A DNA stretch of 64,000 bases from Phoronis australis (lineage: Eukaryota > Phoronida > Phoronidae), in the NCBI GenBank assembly GCA_002633005.1, contig NMRA01000189.1:266805-330804 (forward strand), read 5' to 3'. Shown one piece after another: positions 33,387 through 43,800 of the stretch (its first letter is position 1; every line of letters begins with the position of its first letter). The notes beneath the pieces are model-generated. The model was given only the letters and a program-made list of their open reading frames with translations, ran no database searches and was not told where the DNA came from. A program made the translations under genes and the position numbers.

Positions 33387-33573
33387 CAATTGACCTATCG
33401 CCAGGATTTTGAGTGACGACTTAACTGACCATTTAGAACGCGGCATTATTGACAAACCTTCGTCTGCATTTCTAAGCCGCCGTTTTGCTCGACAAACAAC
33501 ACGTTGTGGAGTAAAACTTATTGTTTGTTAGTCGACATTACGCAAGGGGGCGGAGATTGCGATAGGTCAATTG
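33387..33573. mobile_element. 187-bp MITE with 15-bp perfect terminal inverted repeats
   Basis: CAATTGACCTATCGC at the left (33387-33401) and its exact inverse GCGATAGGTCAATTG at the right (33559-33573). No coding frame. I found no second copy in this window, so the transposon reading rests on the inverted termini and the size. Confidence 0.55.
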
Positions 33574-35903
33574 GCTGGATAAATCTTTGAAAAACTTCTT
33601 TTCGTTAACACGTGTAGGACTTCTTTTTTGTAACGACTAACAGTAGGGGTTTTCTGAAAGAAAATGAGCCTACCTGTACTATTTCGGGCAAAATATCCTC
33701 TAGCGTAAAGTAATTTTGGAAAAAGGTCTTAAACTTGACGTTTTAACTTCTCAGATGTGGTGAAATTTGCGTTACAGTGGAGGATTCATGCTTTGGAGGA
33801 TCTAGAGCTTGATCAATTTGGGAGGGTTTTTTAAACCAGGCATAGTCACAATATGACAACACTCAAACTTTCGAAGCGACGCATAACCATCTACATTGCA
33901 TGCACGTAGTGGACCGAACTTGGATCGTCTGCATCTATTGGCAGCTACTTGTAACAGGTCCACAATCTATTCCTCTATCGCTTTAGTTAATGTCAACAAA
34001 TCGAAATTCGCTTTGGAAAATGCACCCTGTGCCTTCGTAATGAGAAAATAAATAAAGCAACATGCCACACACTGCTGACATTATATATAACGTCAGCCAG
34101 ATGATCCGCTACGTGGTGGTGCAACCATGCAAGCAAGCGTGACGAACGAACTGGAACAAAATTGCCAAAAGACTTCAGTAGACCGTCTTTTAAAAATTTT
34201 TTTTGATGAGCTATGTCGCTCAATAAAATGATTATTACGGCTGCTCACGCAACAAGAGATATGTGAACTAGTGACTTTGAAATGCGCAAATTACATATCG
34301 TTACCACAAAACGGCTGTTCCTTCCATCAGGGCTGTCCCACTCAATGGAAAGTAAATTTGACGAGAACAACACGATGTTATAAGCGGCATTTAAGTTTTT
34401 CCCGGTTTAGATTGAAAGTAAATTTAAGGAAGGTTTTTAAAGAGGCCTGGAACGTGAAAAACAGACTAAATTGCATTTTTCCAAGTGGTTCCCTGCCACT
34501 GAAACATAATTCAATCTGTTCACTAGGTATTTTAACGGTTTGTTCGTAAAAAATTGAAGTTCGTTAAAGCATTTTTCTTTTAATTACAAATTTCAAAAAA
34601 ATGAGCTGTCACTGCTCGTCACTTCGTCGATTTTTCTGACACAAGGCAAAGCCCGTCTCCTTATTTGGCATGACAAGACATAGACGTAGCACATTTCCCT
34701 TACATGGAAAATGTGACCTCTGACCTTTGATGTAAACAATACAATGACAGCTAGTTAGATTTAGAGGCAATTGATGTGAATCTTAACAATTCAAAATTAG
34801 TTATATTCAAAGATATTTAAAAATGCACTTGGTTTTTTTTTGGGAAACCAGTTGCTTCGCTGGCTTTCCTCGTACTGTGCTGTCGACCTCAAATTCGGAG
34901 TCTTGTCAGTCAGCTGTTCGTCGATTGACTGTGAGCGCATACGCGCATTTATCATAAGTGGAACGGAGATTAGAAATTCTGTGGAAACTACAGAGTTTTT
35001 CCTTAGTGCATATTTCACTAATCATGAATTTTGTGATTTTTTTGGAAATTCCCTTATAAAAGAAAATTAATAACTCTGTAGCTGACGTTGCGATATGATA
35101 CTTTCGCCAGGAATTTTTAAAAAGATATTTTGACGAAGTTTTGCGTTCCATGCCTCCTAATTTAAGTCCGCTCCTCAGTTTTACAGATGCTTTGAATTAT
35201 TTGTTTCAATAGAGTTAACATTTTAAAAGTGTGTTTGGCGACAAACATTCACGCCGTTAATAGCACCCACTAGAAAATTAAACCAATATAAAGAGCCTAG
35301 TAACAATTTAAACAAACTATCGTGAAAAAATTGCAAAGAGCATTTCACTACACTTCATGGGTGAGTGTAATACTATTCTCATTTCCCGGCTTTGGTACGT
35401 TAACTTACTCTGACCTTTAAGTAAAACAACAGTACCTCAATGCTCAATGTCTTCCTGCGTGGTTGTGCGACCGGGCATTCACCGGTTAACAGGCCCGTAT
35501 GATGAAAAAGAGTGCAGGTCGGTGGCCTGGTGCTTTTTGTGGTACATCAGGCGTGTTCAGGCCGCAAGGCCGGGCCCATTGGATCTGTATGATAGCATAT
35601 TTGTAGGATGATTATGATCGTGGTTCCACGTTAAAATTAAACGGCAGATAGGAAGTCTGGACAGAGGGCAAGGTGTGGACAAAGGCATCAAGTGGTCAAG
35701 AACTGGCAATCTTTTACTCAGAACAGGCTCAAAAATCAAGCAAATGTCATCCGTAGCTTTCATATGCAACTCAAAACTTAAAATGCTCAGTCAATCCAAC
35801 AGACGACAATTCTTAATGAAATTGGATCAGGTAGATTCAACTGAGGCTAAAAAACTGTAGTGTGCTGTTTTACCTGAGGAGGCACTATACTTAGTCAGAC
35901 CCG

Positions 35904-36044
35904 CATGGGCGCCGTAGCACAGAAATATGTGGGGGCTATATCTTTCCAGCCCCCTATGGTGCGCCACCCATGTGACCATATGCGGGGCAGCAATGTAATA
36001 AGTGGGGGCTATAGCCCCCAGACCCCTATGGTGCGCCGCCCATG
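35904..36044. mobile_element. element with CATGGGCGGCGCACC-type ends, complete short copy
   Basis: About 141 bases bounded by CATGGGCGCC at the left and the inverted GGTGCGCCGCCCATG at the right, with GGGGGCTATAGCCCC inside and a second internal end (CCTATGGTGCGCCACCCATG, 35955-35974). The same terminus occurs at 58591 and 63960. Confidence 0.6.
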
Positions 36045-37124
36045 ACCCGACTTTTGACTACGCGGGAACCCCGCCGACCGTCTCATTGACTGGCACAGTT
36101 GACGAGGAGCACACGTAAATGACATTTACTAAAAGATAGGATAGTTTGTTGTGACGCTTTAAACGACAATTTTCTATACTTCAGGACTGCAGAGATTGGA
36201 TGAACAGAACAGGTGAGGATTCTTCTATAATTCAGGAATGTGCCCTAGCAACAATAAGAACTTTTTGAAAAGTTTTTTGGTTGAAAAATCTCCTTTTTAG
36301 TCAATCACGTGCCAAAAGAAACGATCTGCGTGATTTTTTCCCGAAAGACCTCCTTGAGACTCCATTTGGCTGCAAAGTCACTTCGGTAAAACGAACGGAA
36401 ATCCCCGGTGGCCCAAAACTGATATTTAGAATTTGATGCGAATGTGACTTATTTGTTTACTTGTAATTTTATTTCAAAAAAATAAAAACAAAATTCTCCG
36501 AATATCATCCAAACATGAGTCGATATCCTTTTCTTTTTTGGACGAAATTCTCAAGCTATGAAGCAATTGCGACTTTGTCGCACGGTCTGTAGCGTTGGTC
36601 ACGGGACTTGCATGTATGCCGAACAAAAAATAATTGATAAATCCGATTTGTTTCATTCAACTCAAACCAACTTTGACAATGGCATTTTAAATAACCTGAA
36701 CAGATATGCCGTAGAACAAAATATCTCAAGTCACCCCAAAACATCTAATAGACCCAGTTGAAAAAATATCTGAACCGGTGATTTTTTCATTTTTGATGTT
36801 TTCAAACGTAAAAACATCACGTCTAGAGCAGTAGACGTGGGGATAAATGAACAGATTTAGTTGCCGATAAGATTCAGTCTGTTACATGGTCTGACATGTA
36901 CTAAAACAGGATATTTATACGCGCATGCTCAACGAGTCCCAACATTTTACCGATTTGACCACTTGTAACAATAAAGATTGCGACATCAAAATACCTCTAC
37001 AGATATAGTGCATGTAGGAGATTGGAAATGAGATGTTAGCAATGTGTTGCCATAATATATGCCTAAGTGGTTTTAGTCCGCCGTGTTCTGGTACTAAACA
37101 CCGTTTTCTTCAAAGACTTATTTA

Positions 37125-37283
37125 CAGGGGCGGATCCAGGATTTTGAGTTGGGGGGGGCAGGGCAGAGTATTAGCCGGAATTTTGCCCGTCAGACATTCG
37201 CACCCCCGTACTGCCAAATGGAATCTGGGAGAATTTTAGGGGGGGGGGCATGGCTCCCTTGGCCCCCTCTAAATCCGCCACCG
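37125..37283 (+). mobile_element. hAT-like MITE (CAGGGGCGGAT ends), third copy
   Basis: CAGGGGCGGATCCAGG at the left and CTAAATCCGCCACCG at the right, about 159 bases, highly similar to 12523-12678 and 6511-6643. Confidence 0.8.
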
Positions 37284-37420
37284 ATTTATGTTCTTCCAAA
37301 AAAAGTTATGGCCTTCTTGTTCTTTGTTTCAATACACATTACTTGCAGTAAAACGTCTGACATTCCTTTGACGTCATACTGCCTCAGCGGATGAGAGTAA
37401 GCCGCCAAAACGAATTAATG

Positions 37421-37580
37421 AGCCTGCCTGCCGTTCAGTAACGCTAGGACCAAGCTAAAAAGCAAGAGTTCGCGAGATAACGTGAGACAGTGACGTGTAC
37501 TTTTCAATGAGAGCACGTGACTTTCACTAGATTTTAGCTAGGTCCTAGCGTAAGTCCTAGCGTTATTGAACGCACGCCTA
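37421..37580 (-). mobile_element. GTTCAGTAACGCTAGG-family MITE, copy 3 (reverse)
   Basis: Begins AGCCTGCCTGCCGTTCAGTA and ends GCGTTATTGAACGCACGCC. It is the reverse orientation of the copies at 32201 and 61671, with CGCGAGATAACGTGAGAC and GAGAGCACGTGACTTT inside. Confidence 0.9.
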
Positions 37581-38020
37581 GTCTAAAAGAAAAGACTCAA
37601 GTGTCGACTTCACTTTTAATCAAAGTAAGAAAAAAGATGAAAGTAAGATGAGATTTCGTAACCGTAAGTGTCCTAAATCAAAATTTATGACTGACCGAAA
37701 GCGAATATTTATTGTAGCGAAAATAGTGGCAATTGGTGTCTCATTAACGCACAAAAACTGAGAACTTTCAAGACGTGTCATGAAAGTGGAATAAAGGGTA
37801 ATGTAACTACACGAAACCCATGTGAATACTATCCCAGTTCACGTTTAGAATAATTTTGGAAGAATGACCCTTGCGACTTAGTACTTGTTGATTAGCCGGT
37901 GCAATTGGCCCAACTGTATGACGAAAACACGCCTGGTGCGCACGGCAGAAGGCAACGGATCATTTGTCTGTTTTTTATGCGCTCACATATTTGTATGTGG
38001 ACGCCTTATGTCGTCATCTC

Positions 38021-38146
38021 CGTTCGTCCGTCCGTCTGTCCGGCGTCCGTCCATCCGGCGTGTGCCTCCGTTTGTCCGGCGTCCGTCCGTCCGGCGTCCG
38101 TCCGGCGTCCGTCCATCCGGCGTCTGTCCGGCGTCTGGCGTCCGCT
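38021..38146 (+). repeat. CGTCCGTC/CCGGCGTC simple repeat
   Basis: Tandem CGTCCGTCCGGCGTC-type units of irregular length. They give Arg/Pro/Ser/Val-rich peptides in every frame, which are not genes. The block directly abuts the CTCF-like higher-order repeat. Confidence 0.9.
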
Positions 38147-38149
38147 GCT

Positions 38150-39700
38150 CTATCTCCAAAACCCTTTGACATAGATTCATGAAATTTGGCACGCGTACTT
38201 CTTTCATCAGTGGATTGGACGGCATGAGCGAACTTTTGGACGGATCCGACCACTGGTGTGCCCCCTAGTGGCAATTTTAGTTTTTTACGCTTGCCTCTAT
38301 GTCTTCAAAGGTTCTCAACGTATTTTCATAAAATTTGGCATACAGGCGTCTATTAGAGAAATGACGCCATGCTTTAGTTTTCGGATGGATTCAACGAAGT
38401 TTGCGCCACCTAGTGGCCATTTTTGCTGTTTTCGAGTCTGTTTTTAGCGTCCACCCCTCTATCAACCAAACCGCTCTAAGGCCTTTGATTGTGAAAATTG
38501 GCATGTGTGTTCTTACTATGAAGAGGACGACTGACGTTGATTTTCCGATGATTTCCTCTATTGTTGCGCCTCCTAGTGGCAGTTTTGTCTTTTTTGCGCC
38601 CATGGCTGTATCTCCTAAACCGTTGGCAGGATGTTTATTAAATTTAGAAAGTGTATTTATATGATGCATGACGACGACTTTCGGACGCATCTGACTACCG
38701 GTGTGCCCCCTAGTGGCAATTTAAATTTTTTACATTTACCTCAGTATCTTCAACGGTCCTCGACGTATTTTCATAAAATTTGGCGTATAGGCATCTATTT
38801 GTCAGATGGCGCTTTCATCCCGTTTTCAGATGGATTTGACGTTGTTTGCGCCACTTAGTGGCCATTTTTACTGTTTTTGAGTCTTTTTTGGCATCCACCC
38901 TCTATCAACCAAACGGCTCTGACGATGATTGTGAAAATTGGCGTGTATGTTCTTACTATGAAGAGGACGGCTGACGATGATTTTCCGATGATTTCGTGTA
39001 CAGTGGCGCCTCCTAGTGGCAGTATCTCCTAAACCGTTTGCAGGATCTTTTCTAAATTTAGCAAGTGTATTTATATTCTGTTCACAACGAATGGCAACAA
39101 CCTTCGGACGGATCTGACTACCAGTGAGCCCCCTAGTGACAATTTTAGTTTTTTTGGGTTTACCTCTGTATCTTCAAAGGTCCTCAGATTTTCAGAAAAA
39201 TTGGAATATAGGCGTCTATTGGTGAGATGATGCTATCCTCCCGTTTTCGGATGGAATCGAGGTACTTTGCGACACCTAGTGGCCATTTTTCCGGTTTTCG
39301 AGTCTGTTTTATGGCGTCCACCCGTCGATCAACCAAACCATACTAAGGATGATTTTGAAAATTGGCGAGTATGTTCTCAGTGTGAAGAGGGCGGTTGACT
39401 ATAACAAATTCGACTACTGTGGCACCTCCTCGTGTAGTTTTGTTTTGTTTTGCTGCATGATCTTTATTAAATTTAGTAATTGTATTTTTATGAAGCTAAC
39501 ACAGACGACGTCTTTCAGGCCGATCCAATGAACGCTGTGCCCCATCGCGGCAATTTCATTTTTTCCGTTTTCCTTCGTTTCTCTGAAGTTCTTTGACTGG
39601 TATTTATGAAATTTGGTAAATGGCTTTCTTTTAAAGAAGCGATGGCATTTTCCCGTTCTCAGATGGATTTCATGTTTTTGCGCCATCTAGTGGCTTTTTA
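38150..39700 (+). repeat. higher-order repeat of ~145-bp monomers, each with a CTCF-like core
   Basis: Three monomer types alternate in fixed order. Type A carries GTGCCCCCTAGTGGC (38258, 38703, degenerate at 39126 and 39537). Type B carries GCGCCACCTAGTGGC (38403, 38848, 39269, 39680). Type C carries GCGCCTCCTAGTGGC (38566, 39006, decayed near 39421). A to B is 143-145 bases each time, and the triplet repeats every 410-447 bases. Monomers also share CAAAATTTGGC-like and TTTTCGGATGGAT-like segments. All cores lie in the same orientation and match the CTCF consensus by eye. No frame spans the array. It may be a satellite fragment or an insulator-like cluster. Confidence 0.85.
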
Positions 39701-40378
39701 TGAAACAAACAACCCTCGAAGCACGCCGTTAGCGATGCATTCGTGGGCGCATTTCAATGCTAGGCGTTGCTCTTTTTAATACTTGTACCTGTTTTTCGTT
39801 TAATTTCGTTTCTTGAATGAATATTTCTTTCACTTGTCTTTTATTTATCAGCCTTTCCACTGCGAATCGGCTGAGTTTACCCTTGTACAACGTTGCATGA
39901 CTTTACTCTTGCCTGCAAAGCTGTGACCCGATCAGTTACCCGTGCGTCATATTGTCGTCTTGTGCTTTTACTTCGTAGCTTTGGTTCAGTAAAGATTTGA
40001 TTTAAGAATTTCAATTGTTTTTAGAGTTCAAGTGAAACTTTCAACAGATTGCACGGTAATAAATTTTTCAACTTCGTCATGAATAGTAAAAATGATTAAA
40101 ACGGTCTTTACGAGTATTTGAAAATCATAAACTCCGCAAATGGGCCATTAAATATAGCGACTGAGATAGCGCTCCAATAACACGCAGTCATCCGTACGAT
40201 GTAGACTGATCGCTTGGCAGTCAGTATTCCTCTCGCACGAACAGCAGACTGAGGCATTCCCAAATTGTTTTCCCAAATGCAAATTATTTTCTCTCACCCA
40301 GTCACCAATTATATAAGAATAAAAATTTTCATGCCACCATGCGTATATGAAGTTCAAGAAAAAATGAAAGCAAACACT
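39701..40378. other. no feature recognised
   Basis: Spacer between the higher-order repeat and the 3' end of the properdin-like gene. Only random short frames are visible. Confidence 0.35.
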
Positions 40379-40384
40379 TTTATT
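40379..40384 (-). promoter_or_regulatory. candidate poly(A) signal for the properdin-like gene
   Basis: AATAAA on the minus strand about 490 bases after the stop codon at 40872. If used, the 26-bp minisatellite at 40458-40735 would lie in the 3' untranslated region. Confidence 0.35.
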
Positions 40385-40457
40385 TTATGACGTATATATA
40401 TATTTTTAATTGTAAATATAAAAATACTGCAAAGAGATTATTTGTAAAAATACTGCA

Positions 40458-40735
40458 TGACACATAACAGGTATTGCACTATATGACACATGTCAGGCAG
40501 TGCGCCGTATGGCATAGGGCAGGCAGTGCGCCGTATGACACATGTCAGGCAGTGCCCATTATGACACATGGCAGGCAGTGTGCCGTATGACACATGGTAG
40601 GCAGCGCGCCGTATGACACATGGCAGGTACTGCGCCCTAGGACATATGGTAGGCAGTGCGCCGTATAACACATGGCAGGCAGTGCGCCGTATGACACATG
40701 GCAGGTACTGCACTATGACACATGGTAGGCAGTGC
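40458..40735 (+). repeat. eleven-copy 26-bp minisatellite
   Basis: Eleven units of TGACACATGGCAGGCAGTGC plus GCCGTA, mostly 26 bases, with substitutions in nearly every unit. The minus strand is open across it and gives a periodic Cys/Leu/Tyr-rich peptide, an artefact of the repeat. It lies 137 bases past the stop codon of the properdin-like gene. Confidence 0.95.
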
Positions 40736-40871
40736 AAATTGGCCCCAAACGCCAGAGGTCACGCTTGCATAATTTAATGTAAAATCACGTGGAAGTTATT
40801 ACTCCTTGGGTTTCAAGAGAATAATATTATACTTCCTAACAACTTTGTATAAGTTAAACTCTACTCCTTGC

Positions 40872-43800
40872 CTAAATCTTGCAAAGAAACGTCTCTCGAC
40901 AATGCCGAGTGTCGTATCCTTTCCCTTTGCAGTCTTGTCCTTTGTAAGGTTTGGGATTGGTGCACTTGCGCGTTCTGTAATGCCGACCTATTCCACAGGC
41001 TTCCATAGCCACACACCTGTGCCATGACGACCACTCAGTCCATCCTCCGTCAACTGAAATTAGTTAAATCTGAATCAAAGTAAAACCAAACCCACTAGCT
41101 AACTCGCCTGCTGAGAAAATCAGCACATTGTTCGCTGCTAAACGTTTACACTAATTCTCTTGTAAGTACTCGACACGTGTATGTCCTGTCGCCACAGGAA
41201 TGCTGAAGGGTGCTTATGTAACCGAGCGAACAGTTTTATGACCTTCAACAAGCGTTGCCACCATCACCATTGGTCATCACCACTAACTGCCGCCAATATA
41301 CCCCCGCTCGTATCATCACTACCACCATCACCAGCACTTGATAAAGTAGCCTCATCATCACACACACTATCGTCATATGTACTGGTTGCACCCCACGTCA
41401 CCAGCATTCATAACCATTGCCACCATCCCCATCTCCATCAATACTATTGTTCATAATATTTTGAGGCCATCACCACTACAGTCACCACCGCTGTTATTAT
41501 CACCACTACCACCACCATCACCACCATTCACCACCATCACCACCATTCACCACCACCATCACCACCATTCACCACCACCACCACCACCACGTCATATTCA
41601 GCATCACTGCCACTAAAATAACTACAATTATTGTACCGCCAAACACTGGTCCGTTTTTCTGACATCACCCGGTGCTTTAAGTATGGGCAAAAAACAAACC
41701 CTGCTACAGTGTCTAATCCGGACACCATTTAAGCGATGCAAGAATGTGCATATTCGAAAATGTTCTAGGATTCTCGAACCTTAGCTGATAGAAGATTTAG
41801 CCAACACGGAAAGTGCTACCCGGTAATTATTAAAGATGGCATTCCTTTAACAAAACAAAAACAGCTGTGTGAAATATCGCATACCAGGACAAAGATCTGT
41901 CGCACTTGCACCATTGCATTTTTTGGTTTCTCTGTTATGTCCACTACAGTCATTCCCACCAAATCTGGCACGTGGCGTGTCACATGACCTTGTCCGCTGA
42001 ACGACACCACAGTTGACGGCGCATTCTGTCCATTTTGTCCACTGTCCCCAGTTGCCGTTTACTAGAAACATTGCATCAATACTCTTTTAGGCAAAACTCT
42101 AATGGAGATCTCACAAGTCACAATTTTAAAACATGTACAACAGTAGGTCCATAACGGATTACACCACAGCGGCACTCTCGCTGTATTTACCCACAACGAC
42201 GCAATATCCCTCAAGCAATTTTGTATCGCGCCACTGGAGATACACATGTCAGTTATGTGTTGAATTCTCAGTCACAAGCTTTTCAAGACTGCAGTTTTCT
42301 ATTTGTCCTTCCGACGAGAGAAAAATGGATAAACAATCCATAATGTTAATACTAGGTTCACACGAGTGACGAAAGCTCTGTAACAGTTTCTGGCTAAAAC
42401 GTTAGTCAGGCGAATTGCCGTGAAAGGGTAATTTTCGCCAGTAGTTAGTTTGTTTCTTCACCACCCTGCGCGTTTAGCGAAAATTGATGCCAAAACACGT
42501 TCACTCTGCCATTATTGATTGATGTGACGATAACACGAAAGTCTCTTATTCCGGCCTGTGCGCATGTGTGTTCCCTAAAGTAAGCGATCTGGCTTCAAAA
42601 GTGCTACAGAAAACGCCCCTACTTATGGGGATAACTCAAACGTCCAGCAAAGCTCCAGCCAAAGGGGCCACTGCGATCGTTCACGAGACAGGAGTTTTCG
42701 ATGCTAGCGAAAACGTTAGCGCTTTAGTTAGCATGTGAAACAGGGATGAGTTCGTCCTCCTTGCATCACTGAATTAAACACAAGAAAAAGCGGAACAAGG
42801 TCGTCGGGTTAAATTTGAACCGAGCACATTTCCCTTTCTTAAAGATACCTATTCAATTCCGATTACTTTTGCACGGTTGAAATCGGAACTATTTCCACGG
42901 TCATACCGTACCTCGACGGTTTCTGACAAGAACTGTGAAAGTGCCTGGCACGACAAAACGAAGACAATGCAAACAACGAGACTTGTTACGTCCGGAATTA
43001 AAAGAGAATTCTATCGCTGTGTAATCCTCGACGGTCTATTGACCTTTTACGGATAGCAAAAAAAAAAACGGTGGCGGGCGAATCCTGGATTTGTAGGACC
43101 GAGCCATCCAAACCAGACTCAATTAGACGTGCCACGAGGGCGATCGTCTGTTCGGTAAGCTGGCGGTTTCCATAGTTTCGAATAAAATAAGAATCAGTTA
43201 CCGTAAGTGAACTATAAAGTAAACCAGCGATCATCATTTATAGAAGCAATTAAAAGCATTAATTATTACATAGAATCATTAGTTTCATTAGCACAATCAC
43301 ACAGTTACATTTATCATTTTAGTTTATGCATATTCAGTGGCTGCAGGGAATAAAACACAATGATCAATGAAATCGTTCAGTTTACTTGCAACCACAGAAG
43401 ACAAAAGTAAACAGACAAAATACCGCTTCCCCGTGGTGACGGCTAATTGTGTGAACACGGCAAAAATGGCTGGTAATAACTATTAGGGGGCTAATTGTCG
43501 CTGCAGAACGGCTTAGACACCTTACCAACTTTCTTGTTAATTCCCATTCACTCTCAGACCTAGTCAAGAAGTCACGTGTTTTCATTTAAAAATACACGGC
43601 AATTTCTCACGTAATCTAGTCTTGCTTTTAGGGAGGTCCTAGCGTTACTGAACGGGAGGCAGGCAAGACCAGCCGTCGTGACGGCGAGTTCCGGGTCATT
43701 TTGTCTGAATACTTTTGGCTTGCCTGTACTGAAACCGCAGGGCGCCATCTAGTGACTTCAGAACATAATCTTGGGTGGTGTCGAGCATTCGCAGTGTTTG

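Larger units (their letters stand above)
32360..37120. other. gene-free interval holding short dispersed repeats
   Basis: Apart from the elements listed separately, I see no gene. A 25-base direct duplication (GAGGCTTTTGAAAATATAGTA) lies at about 33018-33065. Segment ~34060-34170 (with GACATT, GTCAGCCAGATGATCCGC and GTGCAACCA) resembles ~53905-54005, and ~34441-34625 (GAAAAACAGACTAAATTGC) resembles 46220-46430; both are old dispersed repeats of unknown class. Confidence 0.45.

Noticed and set aside
37885-38274. Several overlapping frames rich in Arg/Pro/Ser/Val or Asp/Gly/Arg/Thr
   Set aside because: Produced by the CGTCC simple repeat in all frames.
40438-40737. 99-codon minus-strand frame with periodic Cys/Tyr/Leu
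   Set aside because: Direct translation of the 26-bp minisatellite.
41181-41728. His/Pro/Ser-rich frames
   Set aside because: Low-complexity translation of the CAC/CCAT repeat.
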